Assembly: GCA_964571855.1 (NCBI GenBank)
Contig: CAZNDO010000001.1
Span: 434,001 to 498,000, forward strand
DNA length: 64,000 nucleotides
Reading direction: 5' to 3'
From: CAYYFX01 sp964571855
GTDB lineage: Bacteria; ARS69
Shown here: in pieces, positions 17,131 to 26,565 of the stretch
Position numbering within the stretch: position 1 is the first letter of the stretch
Layout: each line of letters opens with the position of its first letter
Notes under the pieces: model-generated
Databases searched by the model: none
Told to the model about the DNA's origin: nothing
Seen by the model: only the letters and a program-made list of their open reading frames with translations
Position numbers and translations under genes: made by a program

Positions 17131-17547
17131 ATGTCGAACGCACCACGCGATGAGGTCGAGGCGGCCGTCCGGGAGGTCCTCGCGGGCCAGCCCTGGGTGG
17201 CCGTCGCCTACCTCTTCGGCTCCTTGGCACAGGATGTGGCCGGACCGCTGAGCGACGTGGACGTCGGCTACGTGTCGGCCGGCGCCCGGAGCGCCGATGC
17301 GGAGGGCCGGCTCCTGGACGACCTCGTGCTCCGCCTGCGGAGAGAGGACGTCGACCTCGTCGATCTGCGCCGTGCGCCGCTCGCCCTCCGGTTCCGCGCG
17401 GTGCGCCACGGCCGCGTGCTCGTCTGTCGTGACGAGGTGACGCGCGTGCGGTTCGAAGTGGAGACCGTCCTTCGCTATCTCGATTTCAAGCCGCTGCGGG
17501 ACGCCGGCTTGCGCATCGGTGCGCGCCGCGCTGCCGGGAGATCCTGA
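17131..17547 (+). CDS. mntA: MntA-type nucleotidyltransferase antitoxin
   Basis: 138-residue minimal nucleotidyltransferase. The motif GSLAQDVAGPLSDVDVGY (GSX10DxD, about residues 31-48) is the MntA hallmark. MntA AMPylates and inactivates its HepT partner. The downstream hepT ATG overlaps this stop codon by one base (TGATG), so the two are co-translated. A TAGGAT -10-like box (17102-17107) lies upstream. The pair stands between the polysaccharide operon and the convergent flippase gene. Confidence 0.9.
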   Translation: MSNAPRDEVEAAVREVLAGQPWVAVAYLFGSLAQDVAGPLSDVDVGYVSAGARSADAEGRLLDDLVLRLRREDVDLVDLRRAPLALRFRAVRHGRVLVCRDEVTRVRFEVETVLRYLDFKPLRDAGLRIGARRAAGRS

Positions 17548-17984
17548 TGGTCGCCGACATCGAGACGGTGCGCGATCGCGAGGGCCGCATCCGGCGTTTC
17601 GTGGAGGACCTGCGGGGCTTCGGCCGCATCACGCCGGAGGAGTTCGCAGCCAGCCGGGAGCGCCAGTATGCGGTACTGCACGCCATGCAGCTGGCGATCG
17701 AGGCTTCGGTGGAGATCGCCACACACATCTGCTCCTCGGACGGGTTCGGCACTCCCGGCACCTACGCCGAGGCGTTCGGGCTCCTGCAGAGGGAGGGCGT
17801 TCTGGACGGGGAACTCGCGGAGGATCTCCGGCGGATGGCCCGCTTCCGGAACCGGATCGTCCACTTCTACTCCGATGTCGATCTCGGCGAGATCTACCGC
17901 ATCCTCCAGGAGCGACTGGGGGATTTCGATCGGTACCTCGGCGCGATCGAGCGCTACCTCGAAGGGCCGTCGTCGGGTCGGTAG
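17547..17984 (+). CDS. hepT: HepT-type HEPN RNase toxin
   Basis: 145-residue all-helical DUF86 protein. The HEPN active site RNRIVHFY (RX4HxY form) is near residues 109-116, preceded by the expected LRRMARF helix. HepT proteins are RNA-cleaving toxins kept in check by MntA AMPylation of the HxY tyrosine. It overlaps the mntA stop by one base. Its 3' end overlaps the convergent flippase gene by 31 bp. Confidence 0.9.
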   Translation: MVADIETVRDREGRIRRFVEDLRGFGRITPEEFAASRERQYAVLHAMQLAIEASVEIATHICSSDGFGTPGTYAEAFGLLQREGVLDGELAEDLRRMARFRNRIVHFYSDVDLGEIYRILQERLGDFDRYLGAIERYLEGPSSGR

Positions 17985-19153
17985 GCGAAGTGCGGCGCCG
18001 CCAGCGTGCCCGCGGCCGCGGCCAGCCCGAGCCAGCCTAGCCCCGCGCCGTACACCACGCCCACGAGGCCCCACGTCGCGCCGGCCCAGCATGCGGCGAA
18101 GGACGCGGCCAGCGCCGCCCAGGCCCAGCCGCGCAGGCGGGCCAGCTCCGCCTCCGTGCACAGCGCCGTGGCCGCGGACGTGGCGAACGCGCACGCCACC
18201 TTCGCCGCGCCGGACACCACCGCGGCGGCGAGCAGCGGACCCGTGAGCACGTACTTGCCGGCCAGCCACCAGTCCACGATGCGCGGTCCCACCAGCACGA
18301 TGCCCACGGACGCGGCCGCGGTGGCGGCCACCGCCAGCCGCGCCTCCTTGCCGAGGAGCTTGCGCCGCTCCGCCACGCTGCCGGCCGCGCGCAACCGCGG
18401 CAGCATCGTGTAGCCCACGCCCTGCTGCAGCACGCGGAAGGGCGACGCCGCGATCGCGGCGAGCACGCCGAACAGCGCGAGGTCCTCCAGCGAGAGCCGC
18501 CGCGGCACCACGAGCCGCTCGATCTGGATGAGCACCAGGGTCACCGCGGTCAGCCCGGCCAGCGAGAACAGCTCCCCGAACGCGATCGGCCCGGGCGCGG
18601 GCCCGGTCTTGCGCAGGATGCGCCACCACCCCACGGACGCCGCGATGGCGTACCCCACGGCGTACACCGCGCACGGCACCCATGCGTGCGGGATGGCCGC
18701 CACGAGCGTGAGCACCGCGCCGCCCGCCAGGAACGCGTTCTGGCTCTGCGAGAGCGCGAGCGCGGGGGCGAAGCGACGCTGCGCCTGGTAGACGGCGCTG
18801 GCCACGAGGTTCGCGCCCCCGGCCACGCTGCTGACGAGGATCAACGCGAGCAGCCGCGGGTCCAGCCGGTACAGCGCCGCGCCCACGAGCACCGCGGCAA
18901 GCCCGGTCCCCGCGGACGTCCCGGCCGCGCGCGCGAGCAGCGCCGGATGCCCGGCGAGCCGCCGCCGCGTGACCAGCGCGTCCAGCCCCAGCGGCCCGAG
19001 CGGCATGGCGATCTGCACGAGCGCGATCACGAGCGACGCGATGGCGTACTCCGCGGGCTCCAGCGCGCGCGCGAGGATGAGGTTCGCGGCCACGAACCCC
19101 ACCCCGGACATGCCGAAGACGACGGCCGCGGTCAACGCGGGCGAGAGGATCAT
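17954..19153 (-). CDS. Oligosaccharide flippase / MATE-like membrane protein
   Basis: 399-residue polytopic protein with about twelve hydrophobic helices in the Wzx/MviN (MOP) arrangement. It starts MILSPALTAAVVFGMSGVGF, with a conserved charged loop after helix 2-3 (ALEPAEYA). Such proteins flip lipid-linked oligosaccharides across the inner membrane, which suits the adjoining glycan genes although it is on the opposite strand. The ATG at 19153 overlaps the stop of the upstream CHAT gene (ATGA). Confidence 0.8.
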   Translation of the reverse strand: MILSPALTAAVVFGMSGVGFVAANLILARALEPAEYAIASLVIALVQIAMPLGPLGLDALVTRRRLAGHPALLARAAGTSAGTGLAAVLVGAALYRLDPRLLALILVSSVAGGANLVASAVYQAQRRFAPALALSQSQNAFLAGGAVLTLVAAIPHAWVPCAVYAVGYAIAASVGWWRILRKTGPAPGPIAFGELFSLAGLTAVTLVLIQIERLVVPRRLSLEDLALFGVLAAIAASPFRVLQQGVGYTMLPRLRAAGSVAERRKLLGKEARLAVAATAAASVGIVLVGPRIVDWWLAGKYVLTGPLLAAAVVSGAAKVACAFATSAATALCTEAELARLRGWAWAALAASFAACWAGATWGLVGVVYGAGLGWLGLAAAAGTLAAPHFAYRPDDGPSR

Positions 19154-20031
19154 GCGCTTTCGTCGGCGTCCGGGCGGCGCGGCGTGAGGCGCAGCCCGAG
19201 CGCGATCATCGCCGCCCCCGCGGCCAACCCCAGCGGCACGATCCACGCCGGGAACGTGCCGCCCTTGCGCGGCGCGCTCATGCGGCCCGAGACCGAGTAG
19301 CCGGCCCACGCCAGCGGCGGCAGGCCGGCGCGCCGCGCCGCGGCCTGCGCGTGCTGCAGCGCCACGTCGGGCGGGGCGCCGGAGGCGAGCCCGCGCGCCA
19401 TCTCCGCCGCGATCAGCGAGTCCGCCGGCGCCGCCAGCCCGAACGCCCGGCGCAGCGTGACCCCGTTCGCGGTGAGGAAGCTGTCCACGGCGGCCGGCTG
19501 CAGGTCCGGCGCGGCCTTCGGACGCCGCGGCCGACGCCCCTCCGGCCCCGCGAGCGCGGCCGCGGTCGTGGCGAACGAGACGGCGTGCCGCTCCCCGAGG
19601 AAGGCTCCGCCGGCCGCGCGCAGCGCCGCGAAGGGCAGCCCGTCCACCGAGCCGTCCGGCACCACCACGAGCCGCGCCGCGGGCGGGATGTCCGCCGCCA
19701 CGGGCGCCACGAGCAGCGCGTACAGCTCCACCGCCGCCGGCATCGCGGTGTCCCCGGCGGCGATCTGCGCCCGCATCGCGGTGACCCGCGCCCCGATCGC
19801 CGTGCGGCCCGCGCCCACGTCCTCGGTCCGCTCCCGGTCCTGCGACACCAGCCGCACCGTGCCGTTCTCGGCGCGGATGCGGTACTCCAGCAGCACCTGG
19901 TCCGTGTTCAGGATCTTCGTGCGCAGGTCGTGGAGCGCCGGCTCCCCGGCGGGGGCGGCCGCTCCCGGGGCCGCCCCCGCCGCCGCCACGGCCACCACCG
20001 CCGCCGCCGCCGTCATCCTCCGGACGTCCAT
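19150..20031 (-). CDS. Degenerate CHAT-domain protein, secreted and membrane-anchored
   Basis: 293-residue protein with an N-terminal signal, a CHAT-like domain and a C-terminal hydrophobic helix (about residues 260-280) followed by basic residues. CHAT landmarks are LVVVPDGSVDGLPFAALR, GERHAVSFATTAAAL and the terminal LAWAGYSVSGR (WAaFvl-G type). The stretch that should carry the catalytic His and Cys, with the HG and PLxS motifs, is missing between the second and third landmarks, so it is probably not an active caspase-like protease. It is co-translated with the flippase gene. Confidence 0.7.
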   Translation of the reverse strand: MDVRRMTAAAAVVAVAAAGAAPGAAAPAGEPALHDLRTKILNTDQVLLEYRIRAENGTVRLVSQDRERTEDVGAGRTAIGARVTAMRAQIAAGDTAMPAAVELYALLVAPVAADIPPAARLVVVPDGSVDGLPFAALRAAGGAFLGERHAVSFATTAAALAGPEGRRPRRPKAAPDLQPAAVDSFLTANGVTLRRAFGLAAPADSLIAAEMARGLASGAPPDVALQHAQAAARRAGLPPLAWAGYSVSGRMSAPRKGGTFPAWIVPLGLAAGAAMIALGLRLTPRRPDADESA

Positions 20032-20136
20032 TCCGCCTCCCGCCTCCCTCCCGTCGCGCCCGATCCGGCCGGGATGCTAGCGCCGCCCTCGCGCTCCGTC
20101 TTGCCTGTTCCGCCCGGCTGTGCGAAACAAGGCGTC

Positions 20137-21288
20137 ATGCCCCCCGAACCCGCGTCCCCCGCCACGCTCTCCCTCGGCGCCTGGATCCGCGAGCGCGTCC
20201 CCGCGGCGTGGACCGAAGTCGGCTTCCTGCTGGAGCACTGGCAGTGGCTGGGCCTCGCCGCGATCCTCGTGCTGGCGTGGATCCTCTCGTCGATCGTCCG
20301 CGCCATCCTCGGCGCGATGGGCCGGCGCGTGTTCACGCGCGTCGTGCCGGGCGGGGACCCGCGCCGCGTCGCCCGCGCCGCGCACCCGCTCGGGCACCTG
20401 GCCGCCGCGTTCTTCGTGCGCATGGCGGTCCACGGGCTGGGCCTGCCGCAGTCCGTCCTCGAGCCGCTCGTGGTGGCCGCCAGCTTCGTGGCCGCCGCGG
20501 CCGGCGTGGTCACGGCCTACCGCCTGGTGGACCTCTTCTCCGCGCACTTCGAGGCGAAGGCCGCGGCCTCCGCCTCGAAGTTCGACGACCTGCTCGTCCC
20601 CATGCTGCGCAAGGCCGCCAAGATCGTCATCCTCGCGTTCGGCGTCCTGTTCGTCGCGGACAACCTGGAGGTGGACATCTCCAGCCTGCTCGCCGGCCTC
20701 GGGCTCGGCGGGCTCGCGTTTGCGCTGGCCGCGCAGGACACGGTGAAGAACCTCTTCGGCTCCGTCACCGTGCTCCTGGACAAGCCGTTCCAGGTGGGAG
20801 ACTTCGTCACGATCGCGGACGTGCAGGGCACGGTCACCGAGGTGGGCTTCCGGAGCACGCGCCTGCGCACGCCGGACGACTCCCTCGTGACGATCCCGAA
20901 CGCGAACCTCATCTCCACGAACGTGGAGAACCTGGGCGCCCGCGCGTGGCGCCGCTGGCTCACGCGCATCGGCGTGACCTACGACACGCCGCCCGCGAAG
21001 ATCGCGGCGTTCAGCGAGGGGATCGCGGACCTCGCCCGCGCGCGCGAGGACACGCGCAAGGACGCCATCGAGGTCTGGGCGAACGAGTTCGGCGCGTCCG
21101 CCATCGAGATCCGGATGTCGGTGTACTTCGCGTCCACCACGTGGGGCGCCGAGATGAAGGCGCGCCACGAGCTGCTGCTGGAGATCATGAAGCTGGCCGA
21201 GCGGCTGGGCGTGGAGTTCGCGTTCCCCACGCAGACGCTGCACGTGCGCCTGCCCGATCAGTCCTCTTCGGGGCGCTCCGCTTCCTGA
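20137..21288 (+). CDS. Small-conductance mechanosensitive channel, MscS family
   Basis: 383-residue channel with about five N-terminal helices. The pore helix region SLLAGLGLGGLAFALAAQ is typical of MscS TM3, followed by the beta domain (KPFQVGDFVTI, TRLRTPDDSLVTIPNANLIS). It gates on membrane tension and releases solutes on osmotic downshock. ATG at 20137. The 3' end overlaps the convergent hypothetical gene by 31 bp. Confidence 0.92.
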   Translation: MPPEPASPATLSLGAWIRERVPAAWTEVGFLLEHWQWLGLAAILVLAWILSSIVRAILGAMGRRVFTRVVPGGDPRRVARAAHPLGHLAAAFFVRMAVHGLGLPQSVLEPLVVAASFVAAAAGVVTAYRLVDLFSAHFEAKAAASASKFDDLLVPMLRKAAKIVILAFGVLFVADNLEVDISSLLAGLGLGGLAFALAAQDTVKNLFGSVTVLLDKPFQVGDFVTIADVQGTVTEVGFRSTRLRTPDDSLVTIPNANLISTNVENLGARAWRRWLTRIGVTYDTPPAKIAAFSEGIADLARAREDTRKDAIEVWANEFGASAIEIRMSVYFASTTWGAEMKARHELLLEIMKLAERLGVEFAFPTQTLHVRLPDQSSSGRSAS

Positions 21289-21869
21289 CTGCCGATCTCG
21301 CGCCACCAGCGGTCCCGCTCCCGCGGGTCGCCGTGGAAGGTGATCTCGGCCAGCACCGCCTCGAACACGTCGAACAGCAGGAAGTCCCGCCGCATGTCCA
21401 GGTCCGCCGGGAACACGTCCGCGGGGTTCGGGCCGAACTTCAGCCGGAAGTCCCCGCGCAGCAGCACCGGCAGGTGGCCCATGGCGTTCGTGGGGACGGC
21501 CTCCACGGAGTAGACCTGGGGGTCGTCGTGGTTTCGGCCCACGAGCACGGGCTGCAGGTCGAAGCGGCGCCCGTCCACGTAGGACTCCCACTGGATCTCC
21601 AGGTAGTCCAGGTCGCACAGCTCGTCCCCGGCCACCGGCCGCTTCACCTCCTCCACGAACTCGTCCAGGAGGTCCGTGAAGAGCGGGAGGAGGAAGTCCC
21701 GGTGGGTCTCGGCCAGGAGGAGGAGGTCCCGTAGCGTGACCCGGTCGTGCAGACGAACGACCGTCCGCAGGTAGAACGGAAGGTCCTCGCTCACGTCCCG
21801 CATCGCGGTCTCGCGCAGATCCGGGTCCCAGACCGAGGCGCGGAGCACCCCGCCGGGCAGCAGAATCAT
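21258..21869 (-). CDS. Hypothetical protein, soluble
   Basis: 203-residue acidic cytosolic protein with no family that I recognise. It contains many Asp, Glu, Leu and Phe residues (for example DLPFYLRTVVRLHDRVTLRD), no signal and no membrane helix. The ATG at 21869 is chosen because AGGAGGGG lies 10 bp upstream; a 19-residue longer frame lacks support. It is convergent with mscS. Confidence 0.7.
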   Translation of the reverse strand: MILLPGGVLRASVWDPDLRETAMRDVSEDLPFYLRTVVRLHDRVTLRDLLLLAETHRDFLLPLFTDLLDEFVEEVKRPVAGDELCDLDYLEIQWESYVDGRRFDLQPVLVGRNHDDPQVYSVEAVPTNAMGHLPVLLRGDFRLKFGPNPADVFPADLDMRRDFLLFDVFEAVLAEITFHGDPRERDRWWREIGSQEAERPEED

Positions 21870-22184
21870 GTCCAAGTGTCCCCTCCTGCGTGGAGCCGCG
21901 CCATTGTGGCCCGGCACCCCCGGCAAGGCAAGGCCGCCTCCCCGCCGCAGGGTATCCCCCTATCGGCGCGCCCCGCCGGGACCCGAAGGGGCGGCGGACC
22001 GGCCCCGCGAACCCGCAGCCCGGTGATGCCCGGGGACCCGGAGCCCGTCTCAACCCCCGGCGAACGTGAGGGTTGCATTCGGACCGCCGGATCTGGGATT
22101 CTCTGGCCACGACCGCAACGATCCGCGGTCCACCGGTCGCCCCCGGTGTGGTTCCCTTCCACCATAGTTCCCGGGAGAACCCGC
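21870..22184. other. Divergent intergenic region with no gene seen
   Basis: 315-bp GC-rich gap between two divergent genes. No open frame with a credible start, no hairpin terminator and no repeat was seen. A weak TTGCAT box near 22074 with a GATTCT box 18 bp later may serve the secreted protein to the right. Confidence 0.4.
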
Positions 22185-24296
22185 ATGCGGAATTCACGTC
22201 TTTTCCTTTCCCTCGCCGGAGCGCTGGCGATCCTCTCGGCCGCGCCGGCCGAGGCCGCCCGCACCTGGCATGTCGACCGGGGCGACGTCACGGTCGCCTT
22301 CGACGACGGCCTGCTGGCCAGCCTGGGCCTCTCCGTGGTCGGGGAGCGCAACACGGCGAGCCTGGACGAGACGTCCCGGCGGCTGTCGGGCGTCCCGCAC
22401 GCGTTCCGCGTGGAGACGCCGGACCTGGCGTTCCGCAGCGAGCAGGGCGTGTTCCGCGGCGTGCTCGGGGACACCCGGGTCACGCTGCCCTTCCGCGGCG
22501 GCCTCGGCTTCTCCGCCCGGGACCCGCAGACCGGCATGAACCACGCGCCGGTCTTCCTGTACGACGCCAGCGTCGTGGTGGACTTCGCGAACCCGGAGCG
22601 CCCCCTGGAGCTCCGCACGGCGGACGGCACGCCCGCGCCGCTGGACGTCCTCCACACCGGTCTCGTCTTCCGCGAGGACGTCGGCGAACTGGGCTACTAC
22701 TTCGCCGACCTGAAGATCTCCGAGGCCGGCGCGCAGCAGCTCGGCCGTCCGGATCTCGCCGACACGTGGGTCGGCGGCATGGAAGTCCGCTTGCACGCGT
22801 CCTCCACGGACCTGGAGCCGGTCACGGCGCCGGCCCCCGAGGTCTCCTCCGAGGAGGCCGCGGCCCCGCTGGACCTGCTGCTGAACTGGCTGTGGGACAT
22901 CGGCGTGGCGGCGCGCTCCGGCACGTATCCGAACGGCCTGAACGGCCTCAGCGCGGCCACGAACTCCTGCAACGCCGGCGGCGTGAACATCCCGTGGAAC
23001 GGGCCCATGGGCGAGACGCACCCGTTCATCGGGATCGCCCTGTTCCGCCTCAAGAACGGCGTGCTGGAGATGGTGGGCAAGAACTGGGTCAAGCACGGGT
23101 TCTTCGCCCTGTCCAACAACGAGTGCGGCTTCGGTTGCAGCGGCTCGAACGGCACGTTCATGGGCATCGGCTGCTCGGACACGTACTCCTTCTCGAACAA
23201 CTCCTCGCAGTTCTACCTCGGCCCGCGGGACGAGGTGGATCCGTACCTCGGCACCTGGGAGGCCTGCGGCTCGCTGTTCGACGACGGCTTCGGCGCGCCG
23301 GACGCGGACTGCGCGCGGGACTACAACGGCATCAGCGGCAGCGACCCTCACCACCGCGTCGAGGTGGTCGACGCGGACCTGGGCAATCCGGGCGCCACGT
23401 ACTTCTACGAGGGCATCTACTACGTCGCGGATGATAGCGCCCCGGAGAACAACGTGGGCTGGCGCCAGTGCTCCATGAGCTGGACCGGCTCGAACTGGAA
23501 CTTCAGCACCGTCGGCGGCGGGCTGGCCGACACGCAGGGTACCGTCATCCAGACCTGGGGCGACGAGAGCCACGTGAAGGACGTCGCGGCGGACGACGGC
23601 CCGGTCATCCTGGCCGTGGACGTGACCGATCTCGGCGGCGGGAACTGGCACTACGAGTACGCCATGTACAACTGGCGCAGCCAGCGCAAGGTGTACTCCT
23701 TCACCGTGCCCGTCGGCGGCGCCACGATCACGAACGTCGGCTTCCACGACATCGACCAGGACGCCGGCAACGACTGGACCGCCACCGTGGCGGGCGGTTT
23801 CGTGACGTGGGCCACGGACGACTTCGCGACCGACCCGGACGCGAACGCCATCGAGTACCAGAGCATGTACAACTTCCGCTTCGATGCGAACGTCGGCCCC
23901 AAGGCGGACCTCGTGCAGGGCGGGATCTTCCGTCCGGGCGCGGGCACCACGTTCTTCGTGAACTCCCAGGTGCCCGACGGCGGCGCCGTGGACGCGCCGG
24001 TCGTGGCGTCCGGCCGCTCCACGTTCGGCCTGCACGCCATCGAGCCCAGCCCCTTCAAGACCTCCACGCGCGTGGGCTTCTCGCTGCCGCGCCAGGGTCG
24101 GGCGAAGCTCTCCGTGGTGGACGTGACCGGCCGCACGGTCCGCGTGCTCCTGGACGGCGAGGCGCCGGCCGGATCGCGCGAGGCGGTGTGGGACGGCCGC
24201 GACAACTCCGGCCGCCCGGTCTCCAGCGGCGTGTACATGGTCCGCCTCGAGTCCGAGGAGGGCGTGCGCACGGCGAAGGTGGCGCGGATCCGCTAA
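22185..24296 (+). CDS. Large secreted protein with C-terminal FlgD/T9SS-like domain
   Basis: 703-residue exported protein. Signal peptide at the N-terminus (SLAGALAILSAAPAEAA). The body is rich in Gly, Asn and aromatic residues, with several Cys and no family that I recognise. The last 85 residues (from GLHAIEPSPFKTSTRVGFSL onward) form an Ig-like FlgD or type A sorting domain, with the landmarks VDVTGRTVRVLLDG, AVWDGRDNSGRPVSSGVY and MVRLES. Such tails direct or anchor surface proteins in FCB-related bacteria. ATG at 22185 after GGGAGA. A strong terminator follows. Confidence 0.8.
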   Translation: MRNSRLFLSLAGALAILSAAPAEAARTWHVDRGDVTVAFDDGLLASLGLSVVGERNTASLDETSRRLSGVPHAFRVETPDLAFRSEQGVFRGVLGDTRVTLPFRGGLGFSARDPQTGMNHAPVFLYDASVVVDFANPERPLELRTADGTPAPLDVLHTGLVFREDVGELGYYFADLKISEAGAQQLGRPDLADTWVGGMEVRLHASSTDLEPVTAPAPEVSSEEAAAPLDLLLNWLWDIGVAARSGTYPNGLNGLSAATNSCNAGGVNIPWNGPMGETHPFIGIALFRLKNGVLEMVGKNWVKHGFFALSNNECGFGCSGSNGTFMGIGCSDTYSFSNNSSQFYLGPRDEVDPYLGTWEACGSLFDDGFGAPDADCARDYNGISGSDPHHRVEVVDADLGNPGATYFYEGIYYVADDSAPENNVGWRQCSMSWTGSNWNFSTVGGGLADTQGTVIQTWGDESHVKDVAADDGPVILAVDVTDLGGGNWHYEYAMYNWRSQRKVYSFTVPVGGATITNVGFHDIDQDAGNDWTATVAGGFVTWATDDFATDPDANAIEYQSMYNFRFDANVGPKADLVQGGIFRPGAGTTFFVNSQVPDGGAVDAPVVASGRSTFGLHAIEPSPFKTSTRVGFSLPRQGRAKLSVVDVTGRTVRVLLDGEAPAGSREAVWDGRDNSGRPVSSGVYMVRLESEEGVRTAKVARIR

Positions 24297-24322
24297 GGCG
24301 GGCCGGCACCATCACGAACCTC

Positions 24323-24360
24323 GAGCGGGAGGGCGCTTCGGTGTCCTCCCGCTCTCTTTC
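24323..24360 (+). terminator. Intrinsic terminator of the secreted protein gene
   Basis: GAGCGGGAGG (24323-24332) pairs exactly with CCTCCCGCTC (24345-24354), with a 12-base loop, followed by a T-rich run. It lies 27 bp after the stop codon at 24296. Confidence 0.8.
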
Positions 24361-24506
24361 GCCCCCCCCTTTTACGGCGCCTTCGCCGGATCCCGGTGCG
24401 CTCGGCGCCTCCGGGGCGTATACTCTCCGCATCGATCCGGTTCCGACGGGGTCGTGAACGGTTGACGGGCGTCCCGCTGCGCTGGGACGTCTCCCGGCGA
24501 CTCCGC

Positions 24507-24548
24507 GGGCGGGGGCGGGCCTTCGAGGCCTCGCCCCCGCGTTTTTTT
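24507..24548 (+). terminator. Strong intrinsic terminator in the leader of the SLC13 gene (attenuator-like)
   Basis: A GC-rich stem built from GGGGGCG and CGCCCCC, with a near-paired GGCC/GGCC inner part, is followed by seven T residues (24542-24548). The upstream gene already has its own terminator at 24323-24360, so this second one must end a short transcript starting after it. A TATACT box near 24418 could start such a transcript. It stands 79 bp before the transporter start and may act as an attenuator, or end a small RNA. Confidence 0.65.
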
Positions 24549-24626
24549 CCCCCGCCTATTTCGGTTGCCCCGCTCCGCGGATGCGTCCTTTGATGGGAGC
24601 GTCCCCCATCCCGGGAGCCCGGACGC

Positions 24627-26405
24627 TTGGACCAGATCGTCTTCCTGATCATCCTGGTGGCGACCGTGACGCTGTTCGCCACGGCGTGGATCCCGTACGA
24701 GGCCACGGCCGCGCTGGTGATCGGCGTCCTGGCGCTCACCGGGCTCCTGCCGATCGAGGAGGCGTTCGCCGGGTTGTCGAACACGGCCACGATCACGGTG
24801 GCCGCCATGTTCGTGGTGTCCGCCGCGCTCATCCGCACGGGCGCGCTCGAGTTCCTGGTGCGGCTCCTGCGCGACGGCTCCGCACGCAGTCTCTCCCGGC
24901 TGGTGCTGCTGCTGGCGATCGTGATCGGGGTGGCCAGCGCCTTCCTCAACAACACGCCCGTGGTGGTCATGTCCGTGCCGGTCGTGCTCGCGCTCTCCAA
25001 GGAGCACGGCGTGCAGCCGTCCAAGCTGCTGCTGCCGGTGAGCTACCTGGCCATCCTGGGCGGCACCTGCACGCTGATCGGCACCAGCACGAACCTCCTG
25101 GTGGACGGCGTGTGGCGCGCCCGCGGCGGCGACGGCTTCGGCATCTTCGACTTCACGCCGCTCGGGCTCGTCTACTTCGGGATCGGGACGGCGTACATCC
25201 TGCTGTTCTACCGGCGCATCCTGCCGGACCGGGCGCCGCTCACGTCGCTCCTGCCGGCGGATCGCGCGGCCACCTACGTCACGGAGCTGCAGGTCGGCGC
25301 GCAGACGTCCCTGTCCGCGAAGCCGGTGGCCGAGGTGCTTCCGCCGGATCGCCCGGGCGTGCGGCTGATCGAGATCGTGCGGCGCGAGCACGTGATCTTC
25401 GCCGCGAACGCGCTGGCGGAGAAGATCGAGGCGGCGGACTCGCTCATCGTGGAGGGGACGCCGGCGGAGATCGCGTCCTTCATCGAGCGGCACGAGCTGA
25501 AGATCGCCACCGTGGTGGAGGACGACCGCCGCGTGGAGGTCCACTCCATGGACCTGTCCATCGTGGAGGCGGTGGTGCTGCCGGACTCGCCGTTCGTGGG
25601 GCGCACGGTGGCCACGCTGGGCCTGAACCGGCTGTACGGCGTGAAGGTGATGGGCGTGCAGCGGCACGGCCTGCAGCACCGCTACCACCTGCGCGGCATG
25701 CGGCTGAAGGGCGGCGACGTGCTGCTCCTCCAGGCGGACCGGCGCGGGCTGGACGCGCTGCGCGAGACCGGCGCCGTGATGGTCGTGGAACAGATCCGGC
25801 ACCTCGCCGTGCAGCGCGACCGCGCGCCCTTCGCGCTCGCGATCCTGGCCGCGGTGGTGGTGCTGTCGGGGTTCAACGTGGTGCCGCTGGCGCTCCTGTC
25901 CGTGCTGGCGGTGGGAGCGTTGATCGTGACGCGCTGCCTGTTGCCGAAGGAGGCGATGGCGGCGCTGGACGCGCCGGTGCTGCTGCTCATCGCGTCGTCC
26001 ATCCCGCTCGGCCTGGCCATGGAGCGCTGCGGGCTGGCGGACCTGATCGCGGGCGGCATCGTGGACACGCTGGGCCGGTTCGGACCGCAGGTCGTTCTGT
26101 CGGGGTTCTACCTGACCACGAGCGTGCTCACGGCCCTGCTCTCGAACAACGCCACGGCGGTCCTGATGACGCCGCTGGCGCTCGGCGCCGCGAGCGCGCT
26201 CGGCGTGGACCCGCGGCCGTTCCTGCTCGCCGTGACGTTCGGGGCGTCGGCGTGCTTCGCCACGCCGATCGGGTACCAGACGAACCTCATCGTGATGGGC
26301 CCCGGCGGCTACACGTTCGGGGACTACTTCCGCTTCGGCCTGCCGCTCAACGTCGTTCTGTGGCTGGTGGCTACGTTCCTGATCCCGTGGTTCTGGCCGC
26401 TCTGA
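24627..26405 (+). CDS. SLC13-type anion permease with two TrkA-C domains
   Basis: 592-residue inner-membrane transporter of the divalent anion:Na+ symporter family. Hydrophobic halves flank a central cytosolic part (about residues 210-400) with two RCK/TrkA-C-like modules (for example VVLPDSPFVGRTVATLGLNR and RLKGGDVLLLQADR). Conserved SNNATAVLMTPLAL and GTSTNLLVDG motifs match the SLC13 signature regions in each half. Likely substrates are sulfate or other oxyanions. TTG start at 24627 after GGGAGCC. It is preceded by an attenuator-like terminator. Confidence 0.88.
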   Translation: MDQIVFLIILVATVTLFATAWIPYEATAALVIGVLALTGLLPIEEAFAGLSNTATITVAAMFVVSAALIRTGALEFLVRLLRDGSARSLSRLVLLLAIVIGVASAFLNNTPVVVMSVPVVLALSKEHGVQPSKLLLPVSYLAILGGTCTLIGTSTNLLVDGVWRARGGDGFGIFDFTPLGLVYFGIGTAYILLFYRRILPDRAPLTSLLPADRAATYVTELQVGAQTSLSAKPVAEVLPPDRPGVRLIEIVRREHVIFAANALAEKIEAADSLIVEGTPAEIASFIERHELKIATVVEDDRRVEVHSMDLSIVEAVVLPDSPFVGRTVATLGLNRLYGVKVMGVQRHGLQHRYHLRGMRLKGGDVLLLQADRRGLDALRETGAVMVVEQIRHLAVQRDRAPFALAILAAVVVLSGFNVVPLALLSVLAVGALIVTRCLLPKEAMAALDAPVLLLIASSIPLGLAMERCGLADLIAGGIVDTLGRFGPQVVLSGFYLTTSVLTALLSNNATAVLMTPLALGAASALGVDPRPFLLAVTFGASACFATPIGYQTNLIVMGPGGYTFGDYFRFGLPLNVVLWLVATFLIPWFWPL

Positions 26406-26490
26406 CGCGGTCATCCGCCACCCGGCCGCGCGCCACGGGGCTCTGCCTCCGGGCCATGGCGAGCGCAGCATGGCGAACCCTGACCGGGGT

Positions 26491-26520
26491 TTGACCCGCG
26501 CCCACCCGTTCGGGCAGAAT
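26491..26520 (+). promoter_or_regulatory. Promoter of the DUF1579 gene
   Basis: TTGACC (26491-26496), 18 bp, CAGAAT (26515-26520), followed by an AGGAGG ribosome-binding site at 26557-26562 before the ATG at 26566. Confidence 0.55.
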
Positions 26521-26565
26521 CCGCGACGCTTTTCGGATCGAACGGGCGAACCCCCAGGAGGAACC

